A stretch of DNA of 64,000 nucleotides from Halobacterium jilantaiense (GCF_900110535.1 NZ_FOJA01000001.1:558001-622000); one strand, 5' to 3'. Counted from the stretch's first letter, positions 43,168-52,868 are shown. Program-made: numbers and translations. Notes: generated from the letters alone by a model not told the origin.

Positions 43168-43632
43168 ATGGCACGAATGCATACGCGCCGTCGCGGTTCG
43201 AGTGGTTCGGACCGCCCGACGGCAGACGAACCGCCGGAGTGGAGCGACGTAGACGAGGACGCCATCGAGGAGCGCGTCGTGGAGCTGGCCGAGCAGGGGC
43301 ACGACCCCTCGCAGATCGGCCTGAAGCTGCGCGACGAGGGCGTGCAGGGCACGCCGATTCCCGACGTCAAGCTGGCGACCGGGAAGAAGGTCACCGAGAT
43401 TCTCGAGGAGCACGACGCGGAGCCGGAGCTCCCCGAGGACTTCCGGAACCTCCTGGAGAAGGCCGTGCGCCTGTACGAGCACGTGGAGGAGAACGGTCAG
43501 GACCACCAGAACAAGCGTGCGCTCCAGAACACGCAGTCGAAGATCCGTCGCCTCGCGGACTACTACCGCGGCGACGAGCTCGACGAGGACTTCACGTACT
43601 CGCACGAGCGAGCGAAGGAACTCCTCGAATAG
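43168..43632 (+). CDS. rps15: 30S ribosomal protein S15 (uS15)
   Basis: A 154-residue archaeal/eukaryotic-type S15 with the extended N-terminal part MARMHTRRRGSSGS, the PEWSDVDED element, and the bacterial-like core with DHQNKRALQNTQSKIRRLADYYR binding 16S rRNA helix junctions. Its length is normal for archaea. It leads a four-gene run with the RecJ-like protein, Pcc1 and S3Ae, each touching or overlapping the next, and was probably co-transcribed. Confidence 0.95.
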   Translation: MARMHTRRRGSSGSDRPTADEPPEWSDVDEDAIEERVVELAEQGHDPSQIGLKLRDEGVQGTPIPDVKLATGKKVTEILEEHDAEPELPEDFRNLLEKAVRLYEHVEENGQDHQNKRALQNTQSKIRRLADYYRGDELDEDFTYSHERAKELLE

Positions 43633-44700
43633 ATGGCGACGACGGGACGCAGCGCTGTCGCGAGCGAGCCCGACGCGGCGTCGGTGCTGTCTGACGCGGA
43701 GTTCGTCCGCGTGACGGCGGCACCGACCGGCGGGAGCGTCGCGGCTGCCGCGATGCTCGCCGACGCGTGCGACGAGCGCGCCGTACCGTTTCAGGTGCGG
43801 GTGGCTCGGAGCGCGCCGGGCTCGTTCGACGACAGCACTGCGTCTCACGTGACCGTGGGCATCGAGAGCGGGGACGCGGCTGCGTCCGTGACCGACGACG
43901 TGGCGAACGACGCGTTTGCGCTGGTCCGCGAGGCCGGCGGCGACCCGGACCCCGTGCTGGCGTTCGCCGGCGCGGTCGCCGACGGTGTGGAGCCGTCCAG
44001 CGACGTTCGGGAGGCCGCTGGTCTCGACCGACGGCCGGGCGTCGGCGTGCCGACTGCCGACCTGGCCGCGGGGCTGGCGCACTCGACGCTGTTCCACGCG
44101 TCGTTCTCGGGCGACGAGCAGGCCGCAGGGGCGACCCTCGCGGAACTCGGGCTCCCACCGGGGCTCGACGAGAGCGCGCGCCGCCGGCTGGCGTCCGTGG
44201 TCGCACTCGACGCGACCGAGGACGCGAGCGAGCGGGCGGCCGACGCCGTGGCCGCTGGGCTGCGGCCGCACGCGACCCCGGACTCGGTCTTCGAGACCGT
44301 CGAAGGGTACGCGGACGTGCTCGCGGCGCTTGCCTGGGACTCGCCCGGGCTCGGCGTCGCGTTCGCGCTCGGGGCCGCCGACCGCACGGACGTCGTTGAG
44401 GCGTGGCGGGCACACGCCCGCGACGCACACGAGACGGTTCGCGTCGCCGAATTGGCCCGCCACCGGGGCGTGGTCGTCGTCGACGCGGCCGACTCGCAGC
44501 CGACGGTCGCCCGCCTCGTCCGGGACTACCGGGCCGAGGAGGACGCCGTGCTCGCGGTCGGCGACGGGGCCGCCGCGCTCGCGACGACCGACGCGGACGC
44601 CCGCGCGGTCCTCCCCGACGCAGTGGGGACGAGCCGGCTCGCCGCGACCGAGACCGACGACGAGGACGCCCTCGTCGAGACCGTGCGGGGTGCGCTGTGA
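43633..44700 (+). CDS. RecJ/DHH-superfamily-like protein lacking the DHH motif
   Basis: A 355-residue protein starting directly after the S15 stop (TAG-ATG). Its position and overall pattern (a first strand with TGGSVAAAAMLADA, then VTVGIESGD, a central helical part, and a final DHHA1-like VVVVDAADSQPTVARLVRDYR) match the haloarchaeal RecJ-like gene found between rps15 and pcc1. However, the DHH triad and the acidic metal ligands of active RecJ are not seen. It may be a non-catalytic Cdc45-like partner or a fast-diverging exonuclease. Confidence in the family rests mainly on context. Confidence 0.7.
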   Translation: MATTGRSAVASEPDAASVLSDAEFVRVTAAPTGGSVAAAAMLADACDERAVPFQVRVARSAPGSFDDSTASHVTVGIESGDAAASVTDDVANDAFALVREAGGDPDPVLAFAGAVADGVEPSSDVREAAGLDRRPGVGVPTADLAAGLAHSTLFHASFSGDEQAAGATLAELGLPPGLDESARRRLASVVALDATEDASERAADAVAAGLRPHATPDSVFETVEGYADVLAALAWDSPGLGVAFALGAADRTDVVEAWRAHARDAHETVRVAELARHRGVVVVDAADSQPTVARLVRDYRAEEDAVLAVGDGAAALATTDADARAVLPDAVGTSRLAATETDDEDALVETVRGAL

Positions 44701-44936
44701 CCCGGACGGCGACGGTCCGCACCGATGTCGCGGACCCCGACCTCGTCGCGGCCAGCGTCCGCCCGGACAACACCGCAGAGATGAGCACAGAAGTCGAGGA
44801 CGGCAGCGTCGTGACGCGCGTCGAGCGCGGCGACACCGCTGGCCTCCAGTCCACGGTCGACGACTACGTCGTGAACCTCACCGTCGCAGCCGAAGTCGCA
44901 GAGACAGCAGACCGACACACCACACACCAATCATGA
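44697..44936 (+). CDS. pcc1: KEOPS complex subunit Pcc1
   Basis: A 79-residue protein starting at GTG 44697, overlapping the RecJ-like stop by 4 nt (GTGA). It has the Pcc1 fold pattern: an N-terminal strand, then VAASVRPDNTAEMSTEVEDG with the family's SxxPDN element, VVTRVERG, and a helix with STVDDYVVNL. Pcc1 dimerises within KEOPS, which makes the t6A37 modification of ANN-decoding tRNAs. Location before rps3ae is conserved in haloarchaea. Confidence 0.88.
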   Translation: MTRTATVRTDVADPDLVAASVRPDNTAEMSTEVEDGSVVTRVERGDTAGLQSTVDDYVVNLTVAAEVAETADRHTTHQS

Positions 44937-45562
44937 GCGAACGATCCGTCTCAAAGCAGAACCAGGAGAAGCGGTGGTACACCGTGCTTGCGCCCGAGGA
45001 GTTCGACCGGGCGGAACTCGGTGAGACACTCGCGGAAGAACCCGAACAGGTATACGACCGAACGATTCAGACGACGCTCTCGGACATCCGAGACGGCGGC
45101 GAGAACAACGTCAAGCTGACGTTCCAGATTTCGGACGTCGGCAGCGACACCGCGTCGACCGAGTTCGTCAAGCACGAGCTCACGCGGGACTACCAGCGCA
45201 GTCTGGTGCGCCGCGGCTCGTCGAAGGTCGCCGTCACCATCACGGTGCTGACGACCGACGACTACCGCGTCAAGATTCAGCCCGTCGCGTACACGACGAA
45301 GCAGGCGGACCAGAGCCAGCAGAAGGCCATCCGCCGCACGATGATCGACCTCGTGGAGGAAGCGGGCGAGGAGCGCACGTTCGAGGCGCTCATCGACTCC
45401 GTCATCGAGGGCCGGCTGTCGTCGGCCATCTACGACGAGGCCAACACCATCTACCCGCTGCGCCGCGTCGAAGTCGAGAAGGCGACCCTCGAAGCCCACC
45501 CCGAGGAGGTCTACGAGGAGGAGGAGACTGCCGTCGACGTCGACGAAGACGACGAGGAGTAG
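44933..45562 (+). CDS. rps3ae: 30S ribosomal protein S3Ae (eS1)
   Basis: A 209-residue archaeal eS1 protein: KRWYTVLAPEEFDRAELGET, then the conserved VKLTFQISDV, TEFVKHELTRDYQRSLVRRGSSK, and IYPLRRVEVEKATLEA. It has a very acidic haloarchaeal C-terminus. The ATG at 44933 overlaps the pcc1 stop by 4 nt (ATGA), so the two are translationally coupled. It binds the small subunit near the mRNA exit. Confidence 0.95.
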   Translation: MSERSVSKQNQEKRWYTVLAPEEFDRAELGETLAEEPEQVYDRTIQTTLSDIRDGGENNVKLTFQISDVGSDTASTEFVKHELTRDYQRSLVRRGSSKVAVTITVLTTDDYRVKIQPVAYTTKQADQSQQKAIRRTMIDLVEEAGEERTFEALIDSVIEGRLSSAIYDEANTIYPLRRVEVEKATLEAHPEEVYEEEETAVDVDEDDEE

Positions 45563-45636
45563 CGACTCCCGACGTTCTCACATTTCAGCAGTTCGCTAAC
45601 GGCAGTGCCGACCGACAAGCGTTCACTCTCCAGAGA

Positions 45637-46086
45637 CTACTCCTCGACGAGAATCTTCCCGCGCATCCCGCCACCCTCGTGGGGGATGCAGAAGTAGTAG
45701 TACTCGCCGGGGACGTCGAAGGTGACCTCGTAGGTCTCGCCCGGGGCGATGTTCCCGCCGCCGTTGAGGCTCTTCTCCCACGCCTCCCGGGCTTCTGACT
45801 CGGAGTCGAAGCCGCCTGAGGCGAAGAAGTCCGCGCCGTCTGGGACGCCGCTCTCGTAGGCTGTGACGGTGTGCTTGCGGGAGCCGCTGTTCGCCCAGAC
45901 GACGGTGTCGCCGACAGACGCCGCGTGGGTCGGCTGTCCCTCGCCCTCCACTGGATCCTGAGGGATGAAGGCGTTCGACGCCATCCCGATGTCGTAGTCG
46001 GAGTCCGCCAGCGACGGCCCGATGCAGCCGGCGAGTGCGGTGGCGGCGAGTCCGCCGCCGGAAGCGATGAACGCCCGACGTTGCAT
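45637..46086 (-). CDS. halocyanin-like blue copper lipoprotein
   Basis: A 149-residue protein. The Tat motif RRAFIASG and lipobox LAGC (Cys21) anchor it outside the cell. The cupredoxin domain follows with almost no linker, unlike the halocyanin at 35463. Copper ligands: His in SRKHTVTAYE, Cys and His in FCIPHEGGGM, and Met. The YYYFCIPHEGGGMRG ending is typical of plastocyanin-like electron carriers. Its partner oxidase or reductase is not nearby. Confidence 0.88.
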   Translation of the reverse strand: MQRRAFIASGGGLAATALAGCIGPSLADSDYDIGMASNAFIPQDPVEGEGQPTHAASVGDTVVWANSGSRKHTVTAYESGVPDGADFFASGGFDSESEAREAWEKSLNGGGNIAPGETYEVTFDVPGEYYYFCIPHEGGGMRGKILVEE

Positions 46087-46192
46087 GCGTCACAGTCAGT
46101 GTGTCGCGCATTTAATCGGCGCGGTCCGTTCCCGGCCGCCGAGAACGGCGGATGTAAACACGTAAGAACGCCCCTCGTCTTGGCCGAAGCGT

Positions 46193-46870
46193 ATGGGTCC
46201 CCGTTTCGTCGGTCGGTTGGGACTAGCAGACGCCGTGACGGCGGCGAACGCGGCGCTGGGGTTCGTCGCCATCGTCGCGGTGACCGTCGACGTGTCCCTG
46301 GCCGCTCGCGTCGTCCTGCTGGCGGCCATCGCCGACGGCTTGGATGGCCTGGTGGCTCGCGAGTTCGGGTCGACGCCGGTCGGCGAACACCTCGACTCGC
46401 TGGCGGACGTCGCGTCGTTCAGCGTCGCGCCGGCGTTCATCGCGGTGGTGGTCGCACACGACGCCTGGGGCGCGGAGACGGCCACGGGGCTCGCTGCCGT
46501 CGCGGTCGGCGCGCTGTTCGTCGCGGCCGGGGTCGTCCGGCTCGGTCTCTACACCGCTTACGACACGGGCAACGACCACACCGAGGGCGTGCAGACGACG
46601 CTCGCCGCGACGCTGCTCGCCGCGGGCGTGCTCGCCGGACTGGACGCGCCCGGACTCGTCGTCGCCGGACTCGGTGTTCTCACAGTGCTGATGGTGTCGA
46701 CCGTCGAGTACCCGGACCTCCTCGCCCGCGACGCGCTCGCGATGGGTGCCGTGCAGGCAGGCGCGGTGCTCGCGCCGACGCAGTTCTCGCGGGTGTTCCC
46801 GAAGGCGCTGCTCGCGTGGGCCGCCGCGTACCTCCTGTTCTCCCCGCGGTTCTACTGGCGGTCGACGTAG
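46193..46870 (+). CDS. pssA: archaetidylserine synthase-like CDP-alcohol phosphotransferase
   Basis: A 225-residue integral membrane enzyme with the CDP-alcohol phosphatidyltransferase signature D-G-x2-A-R-x8-G-x3-D-x3-D, seen as DGLDGLVAREFGST..GEHLDSLAD near residues 48-71. About six hydrophobic helices and the family length match archaeal PssA, which joins CDP-archaeol and serine. In Haloferax PssA is needed for archaeosortase-dependent surface anchoring. Other CDP-alcohol substrates cannot be excluded. ATG 46193 is directly before the first helix. Confidence 0.82.
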   Translation: MGPRFVGRLGLADAVTAANAALGFVAIVAVTVDVSLAARVVLLAAIADGLDGLVAREFGSTPVGEHLDSLADVASFSVAPAFIAVVVAHDAWGAETATGLAAVAVGALFVAAGVVRLGLYTAYDTGNDHTEGVQTTLAATLLAAGVLAGLDAPGLVVAGLGVLTVLMVSTVEYPDLLARDALAMGAVQAGAVLAPTQFSRVFPKALLAWAAAYLLFSPRFYWRST

Positions 46871-46928
46871 CGGACTCGCGGCGGTCCGAAGGGAAACGCT
46901 CATAGGCGCGCTGGCGGAATTTGATTGC

Positions 46929-48224
46929 ATGAGCGACGGGGACGAGGAACCCGAGGAGACGACCGAAGAGGCCGGCGAGACGGAGAGCGCCGTCGACCCG
47001 GACACGCTCGAGTCCCGGCTGGACGACGCCGAGGCCGACCTCGACGCGGCGGAGACCGAGGCCGACCTCGACGAGGTCGAAGCCGAACTCGACGCCGTCG
47101 AAGCCGATGTCGAGGCGGCTGACCTCCCGGAGCCAGACGAGGACGAAGAGAGCCGCGAGGAGCAACTGCAGGACCGGCTCTCGGAGCTCCGTGACGGCCT
47201 CGAAGAACAGCGCGGTCCGTACGCCAGCGACGTCGTGGAGACCGTCGAGGAGGCGCAGTCGACCATCGAGTCCACGCGCTGGACCGAGCAGGGCGAAACC
47301 GACCTCGCCGAGGCGGTCGCGGCCTTCCTCGACGACGCGGCCGACGCGCTCGACGAGAGCTTCGCGGCGACCAGCGACCCGGACGCCGCTGCGCTCCGCG
47401 CGGACCTCGACCAGGTCGTCGACGCCGTCGAAGCGGCTGCACTCGACGCCGACGAGGACGCGGAGACCGTCGCCGAACTCGTCGAGGCTGCCGACGGCCT
47501 CGACACCGGCGTCGAGGACGCCCAAGAGTGGGACGACCTCTCCGTCCGCCAGAAGCTCCGCGCGGAGGGCTACTACGACGTCATCGGGCAGAAGCACAAG
47601 GACTTCCCGCCGGAGTGGACCGCACTGAAGGAGTGGGAGAAACGCGGGAACGTCGAGATGGTCCTGCTCTGTCTGGAGCACCTCGGCGACTCCGACTTCA
47701 TGGAGCGCCACTGCCTCGAGTCGCTGGTCCGCATGGGCAACGAGGCGGCCCTCGACGAGGTCGGCCAGCGGGCGGCCCGCCGCGACACGACGGCCATCGA
47801 GATTGTCGGGAAGATCGGCAGCGAGGACGGCCTCGAACACGTCGAGGACTACGTCGAGGAGGAGGGCAGCCCGAACCTCCGGACGACCGCGCTGAAGGCC
47901 GTCGGCGAAATCGGCAGCGAGGACAGCACGCAGCTGGTCGCCGACCAGCTCGTCGCCGACAATTCCGACGTGCGCAGTCAGGCCGCGCGTTCGCTCGGCC
48001 TCATCGGTGACACGCGGGCCGTCGCGCCGCTCTCGGACGTGCTCGCGGACGACGGCTCCGACACGGTGCGGGCGTCGGCCGCGTGGGCGCTCGTCCAGAT
48101 TGGCACCGAGGACGCCCTGTCGGCGGCCGCGGAGTACGCCGACGACCGGTCGTTCCTCGTGGAGCAGGAGGCCTCGACCGCGGCCGAGGCGCTCGACGAC
48201 GATCCCGCGGAAGCGACCGCGTAG
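46929..48224 (+). CDS. acidic coiled-coil and HEAT-repeat protein
   Basis: A 431-residue soluble protein. Residues 1-75 are extremely Asp/Glu-rich with heptad-like repeats (LDDAEADLDAAETEADLDEVEAE, split here as repeating LD-A/E units), probably coiled coil. Residues about 75-200 are mixed acidic helices. The C-terminal part (about 235-420) consists of HEAT/PBS-lyase-like repeats such as NLRTTALKAVGEIGSEDS, DVRSQAARSLGLIGDTRAV and TVRASAAWALVQIGTEDAL. HEAT repeats mediate protein-protein contacts. There is no catalytic motif. The partner is unknown. Confidence 0.85.
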   Translation: MSDGDEEPEETTEEAGETESAVDPDTLESRLDDAEADLDAAETEADLDEVEAELDAVEADVEAADLPEPDEDEESREEQLQDRLSELRDGLEEQRGPYASDVVETVEEAQSTIESTRWTEQGETDLAEAVAAFLDDAADALDESFAATSDPDAAALRADLDQVVDAVEAAALDADEDAETVAELVEAADGLDTGVEDAQEWDDLSVRQKLRAEGYYDVIGQKHKDFPPEWTALKEWEKRGNVEMVLLCLEHLGDSDFMERHCLESLVRMGNEAALDEVGQRAARRDTTAIEIVGKIGSEDGLEHVEDYVEEEGSPNLRTTALKAVGEIGSEDSTQLVADQLVADNSDVRSQAARSLGLIGDTRAVAPLSDVLADDGSDTVRASAAWALVQIGTEDALSAAAEYADDRSFLVEQEASTAAEALDDDPAEATA

Positions 48225-48299
48225 CCGCTCGTTCTCCCCGTCCGTCCCGGCCGACAGCGACGCGTAGGTTCAAGTGCGAGCGCGGGACCACCCCGTGTC

Positions 48300-49835
48300 G
48301 TGCTCGTGCGTCTCGCGGTCGCGGCGCTGCTCGCGTCGGCGGCAATCACTGGCGTCGCTCCGAATCCCGCCAGCGACGGCGACGCGGGCGAGTTCGTCGT
48401 CGTGGAGTTCGCCGAGCCGACGAACACTACTGGCTGGACGGTCGCCGACGAGGACTCGTCGGCGGCCCTGCCGAATCGAACGCTCTCGGGGACGGTCGCG
48501 CTGTCGACGGACCCGGCGGACGCCCGCAACCGCACCACACACCCCGTGGTCGGATTGTCTGGCACGCTCTCGCTGTCGAACGCCGGCGAGCGGGTCGAAC
48601 TCCGAGCCCCGAACCGGACCGTCGACGCCCTCGCCTACGAGGACGCGCCGACGGCGGAACAGTGGGACGGCGACGAGTGGACGCCGCTGGGCGCGACGGA
48701 CTTCGCGCCGACGACCGCGAGGAACGTCTCGGTGTCCGCATTCGCGCTCCCGGACGACGCTGGCCCGCCGCTTGACGTCGTCGATTCCGCGGAGAGCCGG
48801 CTCTACCTCGCCGGCTACACGTTCACGTCGACGCGCGTCGCGGGCGCACTGGCCGACGCCGCACGCGATGGCGTGGACGTGCGCGTGCTCGTGGAAGGAG
48901 GCGTGGCGGGTGGCGCACCCAGTCCAGAGGGCGAGCGACTGAGCGCGCTCCGAGCAGCGGGCGTCGACGTGCGCGTCCTCGACGGCGAGCGGGCGCGGTA
49001 CAGCTTCCACCACGCGAAGTACGCCGTCGCCGACGACCGCGCCGTCGTCCTCTCGGAGAACTGGAAGCCGTCCGGAACCGGCGGCCACGGCAACCGCGGC
49101 TGGGGGGTCGCCGTCGACGACGCGACGGTCGCAGCCCACCTCGCCGACGTGTTCCGAGCGGACACCGGCTGGCCGGACGCGAAGCCGTGGCAGGCCGTCC
49201 GCGAGAACTTCACGACCGTCGACGGAACACCGGCGAACGACTCCTACCCGACGCGGTTCCCGCCGGTCGAGACGCGAGCCGAACGCGTCGAGGTGCTGCT
49301 CGCGCCCGAGAACGCACGGACGGGCGTCCGAGAGCTCGTCGAGTCCGCAGACGAATCGCTGCTGGTCGAACAGCCCCGGCTCAACCCCGGGGGCGCGTTC
49401 ACGAACTGGACTATCGACGCCGCCCGGCGCGGCGTCCGGGTTCGCGTGCTGCTCTCCGGGCGGTGGTACAACGAGGCGGAGAACCGGAACACGACGGAGC
49501 GCCTGAACCGAATCGCCACCGCGGAAGGCTTGGACCTGGAGGCGAAGCTCGTCGACCCCCGGTCGCGCTTCGAGAAGGTCCACGTGAAGGGTGCCGTCGT
49601 GGACGGCGAGCAGGCCGTCGTCGGCAGCCTGAACTGGAACGACCACGCCGCCACGGAGAACCGCGAAGTGATACTGGTCGTCGAGGACCCCGCAGTCGGT
49701 GACTACTACCGGCGCGCGTTCCGCGCGGACTGGCGGGGCGGCGCGTGGCGGCTCCAAGTAGGACTGGGTGCAGTGGTCGGAGCAGCGGCGCTGGCTGGCG
49801 TCGCGGCAGCGTCGAGAATCGACTTCGAAGCCTGA
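48300..49835 (+). CDS. exported phospholipase-D-fold protein with lamin-tail domain
   Basis: A 511-residue protein. A signal-like N-terminus (LAVAALLASAAITGV) is followed by a lamin-tail-like domain (about 25-135: NTTGWTVAD, LSLSNAGERVEL, VDALAYED). Then come two PLD half-sites: HHAKYAVADDRAVVLSENW near residue 236 and HVKGAVVDGEQAVVGSLNW near 425. Each has the HxK part, and Asp follows as in HKD enzymes. A C-terminal hydrophobic helix (about 485-505) suggests membrane anchoring with the catalytic part outside. It may be a nuclease or phospholipase. The start is GTG 48300, with GTG 48306 also possible. Confidence 0.82.
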   Translation: MLVRLAVAALLASAAITGVAPNPASDGDAGEFVVVEFAEPTNTTGWTVADEDSSAALPNRTLSGTVALSTDPADARNRTTHPVVGLSGTLSLSNAGERVELRAPNRTVDALAYEDAPTAEQWDGDEWTPLGATDFAPTTARNVSVSAFALPDDAGPPLDVVDSAESRLYLAGYTFTSTRVAGALADAARDGVDVRVLVEGGVAGGAPSPEGERLSALRAAGVDVRVLDGERARYSFHHAKYAVADDRAVVLSENWKPSGTGGHGNRGWGVAVDDATVAAHLADVFRADTGWPDAKPWQAVRENFTTVDGTPANDSYPTRFPPVETRAERVEVLLAPENARTGVRELVESADESLLVEQPRLNPGGAFTNWTIDAARRGVRVRVLLSGRWYNEAENRNTTERLNRIATAEGLDLEAKLVDPRSRFEKVHVKGAVVDGEQAVVGSLNWNDHAATENREVILVVEDPAVGDYYRRAFRADWRGGAWRLQVGLGAVVGAAALAGVAAASRIDFEA

Positions 49836-49855
49836 TTCGGAGTGCTACGACTGCG

Positions 49856-51748
49856 CTACCGCTGCGGGGCGCTGCGGAGGTCGTCGTCCAGTTCGGCCTC
49901 GGCCATCTTCTCGATGAGCGCGTCGAGGACGCGCTCGCGCATCCCGGGCACGAACCGGATGGAGCCGACGACGAGGTGGCCGCCACCGGAGACGCCCGCA
50001 CCGGGCAGTTCGTCGTTGAGGTCCTCGACCATCGTCGGGATGTCGAGGCGCACGCCGTCCGACCGGAGGACCGCGAAGTCCGGGCCGTAGCCGATGGTGA
50101 TGACCGGCTCACCGGTCTCCTCGACCTTGCGGTCGTGGATTTCGCCCGTCGTCTTGCCGGGCGCGGGGTACGTGAAGCGGTGAGCATGGTTCTCCACGTC
50201 GATGCGGTAGAGGTTCGCGCCACTGGCGACGCGCTCGTGTTCGACGTGGCTCTCGGTGGCGTCGAGCTGGTCCTCGACGGCGTCGTCTGCGAGTCGGTCG
50301 AGGAACGGCACGAGTTCGCGGTGGCGCTGTTCGTCGCCGTCGACGTTCAGGATGTCCGCGATGACTTGGGTGCCGTGGTCGTAGCGCAGCATGTACGCCT
50401 CGTAGTCGAGGGCTTCACTCATCTGCTGGAGGAAGTCCTCGTCGTAGCCGGCCTCGCGGGCGAGGTCGAGGTAGTCCGTCATCGCGTCGGCCTTCGAGCG
50501 GTCCGAGAGCCCGGCGACCGCGGGGACGTGTTCGAGGTCATCGGTGAGCCCGGGGTAGATCATGCGCGCGAGTTCGACGCAGAGCATCCCGGTGGTGATG
50601 CGGTAGTCTTCGCCGTGCAGGTAGGGGTTGACGTGCTCGTCGACCAGGGGGTCGACCGCTTCGGGGTCAGGGTGGTGGTGGTCGACGACAACGATGGGGA
50701 TGTCGTAGTTGTCGAGCGTCTTGTACGCCGGCGTGTCCTCTTCGGTGCTGCCGTTGTCCAGCATGAGCAGCAGCGGGAGCTTCTGGCCGTGGCGGGCGCG
50801 GTCCTCCAGCGCGAAGTTGAGGTCGCGGGTGGCGTCTTCCATCTCGTAGTAGGGAGCCTTGCTCGGCAGGCGCTTGAGGAGGTGGCGGGCGGCGTCGTCG
50901 TCCTGGTGGGTGTCCTCGATGAACTGTCGGAGCGCGTACTGCACCGGGAGGCTCGCGCACATGCCGTCGCCGTCGGCGTGGTGGCGCATCCGGATAGGAC
51001 GGCCTTCGAGGACGGCGCGGCGGAGCGTGCGCGCGACCGACTGGAGGTCCGGCACGAGCTGTTCGAGCGCGGGCCAGTCGACGAGCGTCTCCGTCTCGAC
51101 CGGGTCGGCCTGCTCGGCGAACGCGGCGTCGAGCCGACGCGCCACGTCGGCCGCCTCGCCGCCTTCGAGGACGTCTAGTGTCGCGACCTCGACCTGGAAG
51201 GTCCCCTCGCGCTCCTCGGCTTCGCCTTTCACGTGGACGATGTCGCCGACCTCGACGTCGGGGTGGGCGCGCACGCCGGCCGCCTCGAAGGCGGTACAGG
51301 GCACGGCGCTGGTCTCGTCGCGCACGCGGAAGACGGTCGGGCCGCCGGTCTGCTTGATCTGGACGATTTCGCCCTCGACGTGGACGGTGTCGCCGACGCG
51401 GTCGCCGACGGTGGCGGCGGCGGTGCGGTCGTAGGCGTGGCTGCGTTCGACGGTCTCGAAGTCGTCGAGGTCGGCGAGCTCGAAGCTGAGGTCGCCGTTG
51501 TCCCGAACTTCCGTGAGATGGACGACCACGTCGTCGCCGACCGAGAGGTCGGGGTCGCCAGTGAACGTGGACTCGTGGACGAGGCCGGAGACGTGCTCGG
51601 AGAGGTCGACGAACGCGCCGTACTCCACCACGCCGTTCACGGTGGCGTGGTAGTGTTCGCCGGCGTCGACCTCCTGTGTGGTACAGGAGGGGCGGAGGCG
51701 GACGACGGTCGGCCCTTCGGCCTCGCCGTCCACGGTGGCGTCAGTCAT
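49856..51748 (-). CDS. DHH-family nuclease/phosphoesterase with S1 and OB domains
   Basis: A 630-residue protein: an N-terminal S1-like RNA-binding domain (about 30-95, [13 protein letters not shown]), an OB-fold (about 115-190, [14 protein letters not shown]), then an archaeal RecJ-like catalytic core with [11 protein letters not shown] (motif I), [18 protein letters not shown] (DHH) near residue 357, AVAGLSDRS, and DHHA1 with SGGGHLVVG near the end. Metal ligands look intact, in contrast to the protein at 43633. It is probably a single-strand DNA or RNA exonuclease. The start is ATG 51748. Confidence 0.88.
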   Translation of the reverse strand: MTDATVDGEAEGPTVVRLRPSCTTQEVDAGEHYHATVNGVVEYGAFVDLSEHVSGLVHESTFTGDPDLSVGDDVVVHLTEVRDNGDLSFELADLDDFETVERSHAYDRTAAATVGDRVGDTVHVEGEIVQIKQTGGPTVFRVRDETSAVPCTAFEAAGVRAHPDVEVGDIVHVKGEAEEREGTFQVEVATLDVLEGGEAADVARRLDAAFAEQADPVETETLVDWPALEQLVPDLQSVARTLRRAVLEGRPIRMRHHADGDGMCASLPVQYALRQFIEDTHQDDDAARHLLKRLPSKAPYYEMEDATRDLNFALEDRARHGQKLPLLLMLDNGSTEEDTPAYKTLDNYDIPIVVVDHHHPDPEAVDPLVDEHVNPYLHGEDYRITTGMLCVELARMIYPGLTDDLEHVPAVAGLSDRSKADAMTDYLDLAREAGYDEDFLQQMSEALDYEAYMLRYDHGTQVIADILNVDGDEQRHRELVPFLDRLADDAVEDQLDATESHVEHERVASGANLYRIDVENHAHRFTYPAPGKTTGEIHDRKVEETGEPVITIGYGPDFAVLRSDGVRLDIPTMVEDLNDELPGAGVSGGGHLVVGSIRFVPGMRERVLDALIEKMAEAELDDDLRSAPQR

Positions 51749-51886
51749 CTTGCCTAGGGATTGGTGCCGCCGGGTTTAACTCCTGCGAGGTTCGTTCTCG
51801 CGTCGGCTGGCGGGTGGGGCGTCGGGTCGCCGCGCCGTCACACCGGAGTCGGAACGCTCAACTTTCGCGGGCGTGGACTTCGAGGT

Positions 51887-52378
51887 ATGTTGTTCGGTGG
51901 GCGGCCGTCCGTGCTCGGTATCGCGACGGACGCACTCGAGTTCGCGCGAGAGGCCGCCGAGGACTCCCACCCCGACGAGTACCTCGGCCTGTTGCGCGCC
52001 ACGCCGGCGAAAGACCTCGACCTCCGCGAGGACGAGGGCTACGTCGTCACGGACGTGCTCGTCGTGCCAGGCACAGAGACCAACCCCGTGAGCGCGACGT
52101 TCGGCTCCTCACAGGTCCCCAACGACCTGCGGAACGTCGGGAGCATCCACTCGCACCCGAACGGCGTGCTCGCGCCCTCGGACGCCGACCGGGCGATGTT
52201 CGGGAAGGGGCAGGTCCACGTCATCCTCGGCCACCCCTACGGACGGGACTGCTGGCGGGCGTTCGACAGCGAGGGCGAACCCACGACGCTGGACGTGCTG
52301 GACGTCGACCTCCCCGACGACGAGGAGTTCTTCGACTTCACGCAGACGGACATCGACAAGGAGTTGAGACGGGAATGA
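51887..52378 (+). CDS. JAMM/MPN+ metalloprotease (probable desampylase)
   Basis: A 163-residue protein with the JAMM zinc signature [14 protein letters not shown] near residues 90-103 (H-x-H-x7-S-x2-D) and the upstream catalytic Glu in HPDEYLGLL. Haloferax HvJAMM1 of this type removes SAMP ubiquitin-like tags from proteins. Its length matches. The stop overlaps the next start by 4 nt. ATG 51887 gives the compact MPN fold; earlier in-frame codons lack protein character. Confidence 0.87.
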   Translation: MLFGGRPSVLGIATDALEFAREAAEDSHPDEYLGLLRATPAKDLDLREDEGYVVTDVLVVPGTETNPVSATFGSSQVPNDLRNVGSIHSHPNGVLAPSDADRAMFGKGQVHVILGHPYGRDCWRAFDSEGEPTTLDVLDVDLPDDEEFFDFTQTDIDKELRRE

Positions 52379-52803
52379 CACGGGTCGTCGCACAGGGCAC
52401 GTTCGACCTGGTTCACCCCGGCCACGTACACTATCTGGAGGACGCCGCCGGCATGGGCGACGAACTCCACGTCATCGTCGCCCGGCGCGCGAACGTCACC
52501 CACAAGGAACCGCCGGTGCTGCCGGACCGCCAGCGCCGCGACGTCGTCGCCGCTCTCGACCCCGTCGACGAGGCCCGCATCGGCCACCCGGAGGACATCT
52601 TCGCGCCAATCGAGGACATCGACCCCGACGTCATCGCGCTCGGCTTCGACCAGCACCACGACGAAGCAGCAATCGAAGCCGAGCTCGCCGAGCGCGGCGT
52701 CGACTGCACCGTCGAGCGCGCCTCGTCCCGCGAGAAACGCTACGACGACGAGGTGCTGTCGTCGGGCGACATCGTCGACATGATTCTCGACCAGCGCGGG
52801 TAG
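52375..52803 (+). CDS. ribL: FAD synthetase (RibL-type nucleotidyltransferase)
   Basis: A 142-residue cytidylyltransferase-fold protein. The [14 protein letters not shown] start contains the HxGH ATP-binding motif, [21 protein letters not shown] follows, and the [19 protein letters not shown] end corresponds to the family's ISSTxI-like region. Archaeal RibL makes FAD from FMN and ATP. A glycerol-3-phosphate cytidylyltransferase relative is the alternative. The ATG overlaps the JAMM stop (ATGA), so expression is coupled. Confidence 0.86.
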   Translation: MTRVVAQGTFDLVHPGHVHYLEDAAGMGDELHVIVARRANVTHKEPPVLPDRQRRDVVAALDPVDEARIGHPEDIFAPIEDIDPDVIALGFDQHHDEAAIEAELAERGVDCTVERASSREKRYDDEVLSSGDIVDMILDQRG

Positions 52804-52868
52804 GCAGAGCATTCGCGGACGCCACAGAGTGCTTCCCGGACCACTCTCAGGTGCTGTCGTCGCCCGGG

